Below are positions 57,667 to 64,000 of a stretch of DNA of 64,000 nt, in pieces. Positions within the stretch are counted from its first letter, which is position 1. Each line of letters starts with the position of its first letter. The notes beneath the pieces were generated by a model. It did not search any database. It was not told the origin of the DNA and saw only the letters and a program-made list of their open reading frames with translations. Made by a program: the position numbers and the translations under genes. Origin of the DNA: XYD12-FULL-36-8 sp964613805. Lineage in GTDB: Bacteria > Bacteroidota > Ignavibacteria > Ignavibacteriales > Ignavibacteriaceae. The DNA lies in NCBI GenBank assembly GCA_964613805.1, contig CAZTJF010000013.1:1-64000 (forward strand). The letters run 5' to 3'.

Positions 57667-58407
57667 ATGAATTTAAATGTAAGAAATATAGCATTCGCTA
57701 TTATTTTAATTACCGGGCAGACACTGTTTGGACAGAGTTTGAGGTCATTAAATAATTCGGGAGTTGAGTCCTATAAAAAGCAGCAGTTTATGGATGCTGA
57801 GATCAACTTTAAAAAGGGCTTGGAAAAAGAAAAGGAAAACTTTGAACTTAATTATAATCTTGGTGATGCATATTATAAACAAGAAAGATATGAAGAGGCA
57901 ATGAAATCATTTCAAAATTCGTTAACGCACACTGAAGATGATGTTTTGAAAGCAAAAGCATATCACAATATTGGTAATTCATTGTTAAAATCTCAGCAGT
58001 TAAAAGAAAGTGTTGAAGCATATAAGAATTCGTTGAGACATAATCCAAATGATAAAGATACAAAGTATAATCTATCGTATGCTCTTTCATTATTAAAGCA
58101 GCAGCAAGATCAGCAGCAGCAAAACAAAAATCAAAATGATAAGAATGAGGATAATCAAGATCAAAAAGATAAAAACAAAAACGACAAGCAAAATCAGAAT
58201 AGAGATGAGCAAAAAGATCAAGAACAAAAGCAGCAGAATAAGGATCAATCATCTCAACAGGATAACTTAAAACAGCAAGACAAGAACAATATTTCCAAAC
58301 AGGAAGCTGAACGTATTTTGGAAGCAATGAAAAATAATGAGAAGGATTTACAGAAAAAGCTGCGTAAAAAAGTTGGAGTTCCAGTAACAACCGATAAAGA
58401 TTGGTGA
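57667..58407 (+). CDS. batC: BatC, TPR protein with low-complexity tail
   Basis: Predicted exported or membrane-anchored protein of 246 aa. An N-terminal hydrophobic signal (~8-24) is followed by about three TPR repeats (~27-140; NNSGVESYKKQQF, YNLGDAYYKQERYEEA) and a striking Gln/Asn/Asp/Lys-only stretch (~143-205). The tail ends with a short charged helix (QEAERILEAMKNNEKDLQ) typical of BatC. It probably bridges Bat components. Confidence 0.9.
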   Translation: MNLNVRNIAFAIILITGQTLFGQSLRSLNNSGVESYKKQQFMDAEINFKKGLEKEKENFELNYNLGDAYYKQERYEEAMKSFQNSLTHTEDDVLKAKAYHNIGNSLLKSQQLKESVEAYKNSLRHNPNDKDTKYNLSYALSLLKQQQDQQQQNKNQNDKNEDNQDQKDKNKNDKQNQNRDEQKDQEQKQQNKDQSSQQDNLKQQDKNNISKQEAERILEAMKNNEKDLQKKLRKKVGVPVTTDKDW

Positions 58408-58433
58408 TTCCTTCCACAGAATAAGATTAGCAA

Positions 58434-60257
58434 ATGAAACGAACTCACATAGTAATATATCTTGTTTTTATTTTTATAATTCAATCAGAATTAATCGGAC
58501 AGTCATTTCGTGCGTCCGTAAATTCTACAACTGTTGCATTAAATGATAAATTCGAAGTATCTTTTACGTTTGAAGGACAGGAAATGAATGCGACTAAAAA
58601 TTTCACGCCCCCAGACTTAAACAAAGATTTTCTTGTTCTATCGGGTCCCAATCAATCAACCAGCATGCAAATAATTAACGGCGTTGTTTCTTCCTCAGTT
58701 TCCTATTCATATTATTTACAGCCAAGAAATTTGGGTAAGTATAACATTGGGTCTGCAAAAATCATTTACAAAGATCAGGAGTATAAATCAGAACCGATAA
58801 AAATTGAAGTCATTGCCGGCGCGTCAAAACAGAAGCAAAGTGAACAATCCAATGATAATGTTTCGGAGAAGGAAATTGCTGAGAATCTTTTTATTAAAGC
58901 AAGTGTGGATAAGCAAAGGGTTTATAAAGGTGAACAAGTCACTGTTACTTATAAGCTTTACACACGGCTTGATATAGCGGCTCAGATGTCAGTTTCAAAA
59001 CTTCCCTCATATCAAGGTTTTTGGGCTGAAGAACTTGAAACATCACCGAACATCTCATTTTCGACAGAGGTGATTGACGGAAAACAATTCAGAGTAGGTA
59101 TAATTAAAAAAGCCGCACTTTTTCCAACGCAAATTGGAGAACTGACATTGACCCCATTTGAATTGAAGGTTCCGATTTCAATTAAGAAGAAAAAGCGAAC
59201 AGGAAATGTTTTTGATGATTTTTTTGATGATCCTTTCTTTGGCAGACGCGAAACTTATGAGTACACAGCCCGATCAAATACAATCAAAATAACTTCACTT
59301 GGTTTGCCGGGTGAAAATGTTCCCAAGGAGTTTAGTGGAGCAGTGGGTGAGTTTAGCATGAATGCTAAAGTTGATAAATCACAAGTAAAAGCAAATGAAC
59401 CAATCTCATTGAAAATGGAAATAAATGGAACCGGTAATTTCCAGTTAATAAACATTCCCGAAGTCAAACTTCCTAATGGCTTTGAGAAATATGATCCAAA
59501 AGTTTCTGATCAGATTAATCATTCAAATAAAATATCTGGAAAAAAAACGATTGAATATTTATTGGTTCCAAGGGTTGCAGGTAAAATGACAATTCCGCCG
59601 ATTGCATTTTCTTACTTTAATCCAACCTCAAAATCCTATGTCACCTTGAATTCCAATTCTTTTACTATTGAAGTAATCAAGGGTGATGGTTCAGGCGATT
59701 ATGCAGGAATTTCACAGGAAGATATTAAAATATTGGGCAATGATATTCGTTTTATTAAAACAGATTTTGGTTCAATTGAAAAAAAAGAAAAATTAATTCT
59801 ATTCTCTTATACTTTTGGGGCTGCAGTTGGCTTTCCTCTGTTCGCTCTTTTAGGATTGATTGCATGGAAAAAAAGAGATGATAGACTATCCGGAAATTTA
59901 CAATTGCTTCGTTACCAGAGAGCACAAAAAATGGCGAAGTCGAGATTGAAACTTGCCAAAAACTTGATGTCTGAAAGCAATCATACTGCTTTCTATACAG
60001 AAGTTTCGAAAGCACTATTTGGGTATCTCGAAGATAAAATGCATATACCTAAATCAGAATTTTCACTCGATTTGGTATTACAAAAGTTGCAAGAAAAAAA
60101 TGTAAGTCGGGAAATTATAGACAGTTTGAAAAATTGTGCGGAAAAGTGTGAATACATTCGATTTGCTCCCGAGGAAAAAGGAATTGAAGTAATGAATCAG
60201 ATTTATAATGATTCAGCAAATGTGATTATTGAACTTGAGAAAATACTTTCGAATTGA
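58434..60257 (+). CDS. batD: BatD, oxygen-tolerance family protein
   Basis: Membrane protein of 607 aa with a signal peptide (~1-22), repeated Ig-like beta domains (~25-430), a transmembrane helix at ~460-480 and a cytosolic helical tail. Segments such as FRASVNSTTVALNDKFEVSFTFEG, NLFIKASVDKQRVYKGEQVTVTYKLYTR and VGEFSMNAKVDKSQVKANEPISLKMEI match the BatD family. It follows batC by 26 nt and overlaps batE by 4 nt. Confidence 0.92.
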   Translation: MKRTHIVIYLVFIFIIQSELIGQSFRASVNSTTVALNDKFEVSFTFEGQEMNATKNFTPPDLNKDFLVLSGPNQSTSMQIINGVVSSSVSYSYYLQPRNLGKYNIGSAKIIYKDQEYKSEPIKIEVIAGASKQKQSEQSNDNVSEKEIAENLFIKASVDKQRVYKGEQVTVTYKLYTRLDIAAQMSVSKLPSYQGFWAEELETSPNISFSTEVIDGKQFRVGIIKKAALFPTQIGELTLTPFELKVPISIKKKKRTGNVFDDFFDDPFFGRRETYEYTARSNTIKITSLGLPGENVPKEFSGAVGEFSMNAKVDKSQVKANEPISLKMEINGTGNFQLINIPEVKLPNGFEKYDPKVSDQINHSNKISGKKTIEYLLVPRVAGKMTIPPIAFSYFNPTSKSYVTLNSNSFTIEVIKGDGSGDYAGISQEDIKILGNDIRFIKTDFGSIEKKEKLILFSYTFGAAVGFPLFALLGLIAWKKRDDRLSGNLQLLRYQRAQKMAKSRLKLAKNLMSESNHTAFYTEVSKALFGYLEDKMHIPKSEFSLDLVLQKLQEKNVSREIIDSLKNCAEKCEYIRFAPEEKGIEVMNQIYNDSANVIIELEKILSN

Positions 60258-61021
60258 TACTTGAAAACATTATGATAAAAATTTTAATAACAGCAATTTT
60301 CCTCACGCAGTTTATTTCCGCAGGTGAATTGGAGAATCTCTTACAGAAAGGAAATGACCATTACCTAAAGGGTGATTATGAGGAAACCATTAAAATATAT
60401 GAAAGCATTGCTGAAAAAGGTTACGAAGGAAAGGCGCTATTTTACAATCTTGGTAATGCATATTTCCGCACTGGAAAAATTGGCTTAGCGATTCTTTACT
60501 ATGAGAAGGCAAAAAAAATATCGCCTTCCGATGAAGATATTAATTATAACCTTACTTTTGCAAATTCTAAAATTGTAGATAAAATAGAAACATTACCCAA
60601 ATTTTTTATCTTTGATTGGTGGGAAAATGTGTTAGCTTTGTTTTCAGTTTCTGGTTGGACATATATTGCATACTTGTTTTACTTCCTGATTCTTGCAGCA
60701 ATCGGGTACTATTTTTTTGCTCGAAGTTTGAAAGCTCAGCGAATTGGGTTTTATTCAGGAATTATCTCGGCATTTTTACTTTTAATTACACTATTGCTTT
60801 TATTCGTGAACTTAAACAGAGAATTTAATGTTAAGTATGGCGTGATAGTTGAACCTGAAGTAGTAACAAAATTTTCACCCGATCAGAACAGTCAGGATGC
60901 CTTCGTAGTTCACGAGGGATTAAAAGTTAGAGCCGAAGATCATGTAAGTGATTGGATAAGAATTAAGCTGATTGACGGAAAAGTTGGCTGGTTGAAAAAA
61001 GAAAACTTGAAACTGATTTAA
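60254..61021 (+). CDS. batE: BatE, TPR plus SH3-like protein
   Basis: Membrane protein of 255 aa (249 from the ATG at 60272). A signal peptide follows that ATG (MIKILITAIFLTQFISAG), which makes it the likelier start than the TTG at 60254 that overlaps the batD stop. TPR-type helices (~27-105), two transmembrane helices (~135-155 and ~168-188) and a C-terminal SH3-like fold (VVHEGLKVRAEDHVSDWIRIKLIDGKVGWL) complete the BatE layout. It is the last gene of the operon. Confidence 0.9.
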   Translation: MILENIMIKILITAIFLTQFISAGELENLLQKGNDHYLKGDYEETIKIYESIAEKGYEGKALFYNLGNAYFRTGKIGLAILYYEKAKKISPSDEDINYNLTFANSKIVDKIETLPKFFIFDWWENVLALFSVSGWTYIAYLFYFLILAAIGYYFFARSLKAQRIGFYSGIISAFLLLITLLLLFVNLNREFNVKYGVIVEPEVVTKFSPDQNSQDAFVVHEGLKVRAEDHVSDWIRIKLIDGKVGWLKKENLKLI

Positions 61022-61034
61022 AAAGTTTTTAATA

Positions 61035-61046
61035 AATCATATGATT
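61035..61046. repeat. 12-bp palindrome AATCATATGATT
   Basis: Perfect palindrome between batE and the YHS-type gene, 23 nt before the latter's start. Possibly an operator; no further support. Confidence 0.35.
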
Positions 61047-61069
61047 AATCAAAAAATAAGAGGTTAAAA

Positions 61070-61435
61070 ATGAAGCGACCGATTGTAATTCCGCTTAGCG
61101 TAATTTTCATCATTTCCTTCTCTCTGAGTAATTTGGCTCAAGAAAAGAAAATGGAAATGAAGAAAAAAGTTGAAGGTGTTGAAACAAAAGTGATGGATGC
61201 GAAAGAGGATGTAAAGAAGGTTGAAAAAACCGAAACTAAAATTGTTGACAACAAACCGTTTAATTCTATCTGTCCGGTTTCCGGTGAAGAAGTTGATTCT
61301 AAAATAACAGCAGAGTACAAAGGAAAAACGTATGCCTTATGCTGTAAAAGCTGCTTGAAGAAATTCAATAAAGATCCGGAGAAATATGTTTCCAAATTAA
61401 GCGATGACGGAAAATCTTTTAAGAAAAATAAATAA
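61070..61435 (+). CDS. Secreted YHS-like metal-binding protein
   Basis: Protein of 121 aa with a signal peptide (~1-24), a Lys/Glu/Val-rich linker and a C-terminal YHS/TRASH-type domain. The metal-binding cysteines are C68 (CPVSGEEVD), C91, C92 and C95 (CCKSC), followed by FNKDPEKYVSKL, the usual YHS ending. Such domains bind copper or other soft metals. It is followed 19 nt later by another small Cys-containing secreted protein, suggesting a two-gene metal-handling unit. Confidence 0.85.
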   Translation: MKRPIVIPLSVIFIISFSLSNLAQEKKMEMKKKVEGVETKVMDAKEDVKKVEKTETKIVDNKPFNSICPVSGEEVDSKITAEYKGKTYALCCKSCLKKFNKDPEKYVSKLSDDGKSFKKNK

Positions 61436-61454
61436 CTAAAACAAAGGATAAAAA

Positions 61455-61790
61455 ATGAAAAACTTAGCATTGGTTCTCGTGTTCGGCTTCTTGTTTGCTG
61501 CAATAGGTTACTCTCAGGAAAAATCTGATAAAAACTGCTGCAGCAAGGAAAAATCAAAAACAACTATGAGCAAAATTTGTGATGTTCCAGATGAAGTATC
61601 ATTATCTTCTGGTGATAATGATGAACTTACCACATCACTCAATGATGACAAGAACAAAAAAGTAGAAAAAAATTTGAAGAGTGTAGAAAAAAATACTAAA
61701 ACCGATAACTCAAAGAACAAATCTTCAGATGATGGATGCTGCTCGCCCGATAAGAAAAAAACCGATAAAACTAAAGCACCCAAATCATAA
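61455..61790 (+). CDS. Small secreted protein with paired cysteines
   Basis: Not recognised. 111 aa with a signal peptide (~1-20), then a Ser/Asp/Lys-rich, probably disordered chain with CC pairs near both ends (NCCSKE and DGCCSPD) and one single Cys (KICD). Two CC motifs could bind a metal such as copper. It sits 19 nt after the YHS gene and before a strong hairpin terminator. Confidence 0.65.
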   Translation: MKNLALVLVFGFLFAAIGYSQEKSDKNCCSKEKSKTTMSKICDVPDEVSLSSGDNDELTTSLNDDKNKKVEKNLKSVEKNTKTDNSKNKSSDDGCCSPDKKKTDKTKAPKS

Positions 61791-61800
61791 AACCATTTTA

Positions 61801-61834
61801 AAAGATGACATCTTTTTTGAAAGATGTCATCTTT
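61801..61834 (+). terminator. Strong hairpin terminator
   Basis: AAAGATGACATCTTT pairs perfectly over 15 bp with AAAGATGTCATCTTT across a TTTG loop, 10 nt after the stop of the small Cys protein. The T-tract afterwards is short, but position and stability fit a terminator for the transcript from the Bat operon or the YHS pair. Confidence 0.78.
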
Positions 61835-61889
61835 GCTAATAATACCTCTGATTCTCCTTACTAAACCATTTAAATCCGCAGCTAATTAA

Positions 61890-61920
61890 TTGATTAGATA
61901 ACGTGCTGTTTATATCTTTG
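61890..61920 (+). promoter_or_regulatory. Bacteroidota-type promoter of the M48 protease gene
   Basis: TTG (61890-61892), exactly 20 nt, then TATCTTTG (61913-61920). The -7 box ends only 4 nt before the ATG at 61925, so the transcript would be leaderless or nearly so. Confidence 0.6.
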
Positions 61921-61924
61921 TTCC

Positions 61925-63031
61925 ATGGATTCGAAAAGATATAATAACATCAAGCTTGCAATCGGAATAATCGAAGGAATTCTAACGTTCAGTTTAGTTT
62001 TCTTGTTCGTTGCTTTTGGATTTAGTTATTCACTTGAAAAATATTTGACAGGATTCATTTCAAATCAGTATATCCTATTCTTATGCTTTACTATCATCAC
62101 TGGTATTTTAATTGGATTAATCTTTTCCCCATTTAGTTATTATTCTGGATTTTATTTGGAACACAAGTACAATCTTTCCAACCAAACATTTATGAAATGG
62201 ATTTGGGAAAATGCGAAAGGATTGTTAGTCTCAGCAATTATTGGGCTGCCCATTCTTCTTTTTTTCTTTTATGTAATAAACCAATACGATGAATGGTGGT
62301 GGCTTCCGCTCGCCATTGGATTGTTTTTCTTTTCAGTTATTCTTGCAAGACTTGTCCCGATAATAATTCTACCGATATTTTATAAAGTGACTCCGCTCGA
62401 AAACCAAAACTTGAGAAGTAAGATCGAAAACCTGGCTATTAAAGCTGGAATGAAAGTACAAAACATTTATTCCTTCAACATGAGCAAGAACACAAAGAAA
62501 GCAAATGCGGCGTTCACCGGTTTGGGTAAATCAAAACGTATACTTTTGGGTGATACATTATTAGAAAATTATTCTGAAGATGAAGTTGAAACTGTTATTG
62601 CTCATGAGCTTGGTCATTATAAAAAGAAACATATAATTAAAAATTTAATAATTGGAACATTCACAAGTTTCTTCACTTTATATTTGATAGCGATTTGTTA
62701 TAAATGGAGTTTACCGTATTTCGGATTTGAAAATATCAATAAAATAGCGGCGCTTCCAATTCTTTCCTTATGGGCAATGATAATTGGGCTAATGTTAAAT
62801 CCGTTGACCAATATTCTCTCCAGAAAATTTGAGTATGAAGCTGATGAATATGCAGTTGTTTCGACAAATAAGGTTAATTCATTTATTTCTGTTCTTGAAA
62901 AATTAACTGAACAAAATCTTGGCGATAAAAATCCTCATCCATTTGTAGAGTGGTTTTTTTATAGTCATCCATCAATTTCCAAAAGAATAGCTGCTATTCA
63001 AAAATTTGTTCAACAAAAGGGTTTGAATTGA
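61925..63031 (+). CDS. M48-family membrane metalloprotease (Ste24/CAAX-protease-like)
   Basis: Integral-membrane zinc protease of 368 aa with about six helices. The catalytic motif AHELGH gives zinc ligands H227 and H231 and catalytic E228. The third ligand is the Glu in FEYEADEYAV near residue 305. The N-terminal part (FSYSLEKYLTGFISNQY, LEHKYNLSNQTF) matches the Ste24-type subgroup rather than HtpX. It probably cleaves membrane proteins; bacterial substrates of this group are mostly unknown. Confidence 0.9.
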   Translation: MDSKRYNNIKLAIGIIEGILTFSLVFLFVAFGFSYSLEKYLTGFISNQYILFLCFTIITGILIGLIFSPFSYYSGFYLEHKYNLSNQTFMKWIWENAKGLLVSAIIGLPILLFFFYVINQYDEWWWLPLAIGLFFFSVILARLVPIIILPIFYKVTPLENQNLRSKIENLAIKAGMKVQNIYSFNMSKNTKKANAAFTGLGKSKRILLGDTLLENYSEDEVETVIAHELGHYKKKHIIKNLIIGTFTSFFTLYLIAICYKWSLPYFGFENINKIAALPILSLWAMIIGLMLNPLTNILSRKFEYEADEYAVVSTNKVNSFISVLEKLTEQNLGDKNPHPFVEWFFYSHPSISKRIAAIQKFVQQKGLN

Positions 63032-63057
63032 AAACAATTAGATTTAAACTTTAACAA

Positions 63058-63768
63058 ATGCTGATTTCGATAGTTAAAATATTTTTAATCGCTCTGTGGA
63101 CTTTTTTCTGTTCACTTGTTGCATTTGTATTTTTGATTTTTGATAAAAGTTTACAACTTTATTTTGGGCTGGCACCTGTTTTTAGCGGAGGAATTCTCAA
63201 AATAAGTTTTGTGAAAGTGGAAAAATCTGGTCTTGAAAATTTTGATCATGACAAGCCGTACATTTTCGTATCAAATCATTCCAGCCAATTTGATATTCCA
63301 GTACTGCAGAATACAATTCCAAACAGAATGGGAATGATTTTCAAAAAAGAGTTAGCAAAAATTCCTTTCTTCGGTTGGCAGCTAAAGTGGGGACCTTATG
63401 TGATGATTGATAGAAAAGATCCCGATAGCGCCTTTAAAAGTATTGAGGAAGCAAAGGAAAAAATCAGCAAAATAGGAATGTCGGTGGTTGTATTTGCTGA
63501 AGGTACACGGAGCAAAACTGGAGAAGTGCAGCCATTTAAACGCGGTGCATTTTATTTGGCAAGCAGGAGTGGATATCCGATAATTCCTGTTTCAATAAGT
63601 CACTCAAATAAAATAATGCCTAAGGGAAAATTTAGAATAAAAGGCGGTAAAGTTAAGATTCATTTTGATAAACCAATTCCTACGAATCAATTAATCAATA
63701 AAAAAGATGAACTTGAACTCATGGATAAAGTCAGAAACATTATTATTCAGAATATAGAAAACGATTAA
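63058..63768 (+). CDS. plsC: 1-Acyl-sn-glycerol-3-phosphate acyltransferase
   Basis: Membrane-associated acyltransferase of 236 aa that makes phosphatidic acid. Catalytic HX4D motif NHSSQFD (H74, D79), then FAEGTRSKTGEVQPFKRGAF (block 3) and IPVSISHS (block 4). One N-terminal transmembrane helix (~5-25). It starts 26 nt after the protease gene and ends 2 nt before gatC. Confidence 0.9.
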   Translation: MLISIVKIFLIALWTFFCSLVAFVFLIFDKSLQLYFGLAPVFSGGILKISFVKVEKSGLENFDHDKPYIFVSNHSSQFDIPVLQNTIPNRMGMIFKKELAKIPFFGWQLKWGPYVMIDRKDPDSAFKSIEEAKEKISKIGMSVVVFAEGTRSKTGEVQPFKRGAFYLASRSGYPIIPVSISHSNKIMPKGKFRIKGGKVKIHFDKPIPTNQLINKKDELELMDKVRNIIIQNIEND

Positions 63769-63770
63769 AT

Positions 63771-64000
63771 ATGGCAGTTACCAAAAAAGAAGTTGAGCAA
63801 ATTGCCGAACTAGCGCGCTTGCAGCTCGATGAGAGCGAATTAGAAGATTACACGATTCAGCTAAATAAAATATTAGAGCACGTTGAAAAGCTCAACGAAT
63901 TGGATACAGAAAAGGTTAAACCGCTTTCGCATCCCATCGAAGGTGAAAATGTTTTTAGAGAAGATATAGTTAAACCTTCTGTTGATAGGGAAGAAGCATT
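63771..64000 (+). CDS. gatC: Asp/Glu-tRNA amidotransferase subunit C, 5' part
   Basis: The first 76 codons of gatC; the gene runs off the window. The product begins MAVTKKEVEQIAELARLQL and continues with a LSHPIEGENVFREDIV segment, both typical of GatC. It stabilises the GatCAB enzyme, which amidates misacylated tRNA. About 20 residues are missing. Only 2 nt separate it from plsC. Confidence 0.93.
   Translation, partial: MAVTKKEVEQIAELARLQLDESELEDYTIQLNKILEHVEKLNELDTEKVKPLSHPIEGENVFREDIVKPSVDREEA

Noticed and set aside
57848..58417. A 189-codon minus-strand ORF antisense to batC
   Set aside because: It is the shadow of batC's low-complexity codons; batC has a signal, TPRs and operon context, the antisense frame has none.
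1..64000. CRISPR array, tRNA, rRNA, insertion sequence or prophage
   Set aside because: No regular spacer-repeat arrays, no tRNA-like cloverleaf or rRNA stretches, and no transposase, integrase or phage structural genes were seen in any frame.

Overview
The window is a low-GC (roughly one third G+C by eye) bacterial chromosome segment. It looks like a member of the Bacteroidota/Chlorobi group, most plausibly the Ignavibacteria. Evidence for this is two type IX secretion (T9SS) PorU-type proteins with C-terminal sorting domains, a complete Bat (MoxR/VWA) operon, a menaquinone operon, many outer-membrane barrels, and three promoters with Bacteroidota-type spacing (TTG-N20-TAnnTTTG). The taxon is an inference from gene content. 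I see no rRNA, tRNA, CRISPR array, insertion sequence or phage gene.

Layout. 1-9.9 kb holds scattered genes: a GH9 glycosidase fused to a polysaccharide-deacetylase-like domain, a universal stress protein, a cytosolic histidine kinase with an NtrC-type sigma-54 activator, a nitrilase-family amidase, a barrel-like hypothetical, a DUF454 protein and a hotdog thioesterase. 10-19.5 kb is a minus-strand block rsgA-menF-menD-menH-menB-menA-menC-menE. With the convergent thioesterase it could supply every step from chorismate to demethylmenaquinone. 19.6-24.8 kb (minus) holds a FadL-like barrel preceded by three related 'CYT' lipoproteins, one of them frameshifted, then another barrel and an ATP-grasp enzyme.

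25-47.5 kb (plus) is a tightly packed envelope block: a TPR lipoprotein, a DUF4292 lipoprotein, an EnvC-like coiled-coil/LytM protein with a degenerate active site, a Wzx-type flippase, UDP-galactopyranose mutase, five glycosyltransferases or likely glycosyltransferases ending in a WecG/TagA family enzyme, and then two tandem PorU paralogues of about 1790 aa. The first PorU overlaps the WecG-like gene by 4 nt. In Porphyromonas, PorU attaches a surface glycolipid to T9SS cargo, so a glycan cluster translationally coupled to a PorU duplication is the most interesting feature here. An outer-membrane protein follows.

48.9-52.7 kb holds a HAD phosphatase, a metallophosphoesterase/beta-propeller fusion and an RlmI-like methyltransferase. 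52.8-61.0 kb is an eight-gene Bat operon (moxR, DUF58, a membrane protein, batA-batE) with a well-placed promoter. 61.1-61.8 kb has two small secreted cysteine-containing proteins closed by a strong hairpin. The window ends with an M48 protease, a PlsC acyltransferase and the 5' part of gatC.

Other oddities are an rsgA that seems to start at ATT, a menA-menB spacer filled with small hairpins (two with the same loop but different, still perfectly paired stems), and the frameshifted lipoprotein. All family calls come from reading the translated sequences by eye; no search was run.
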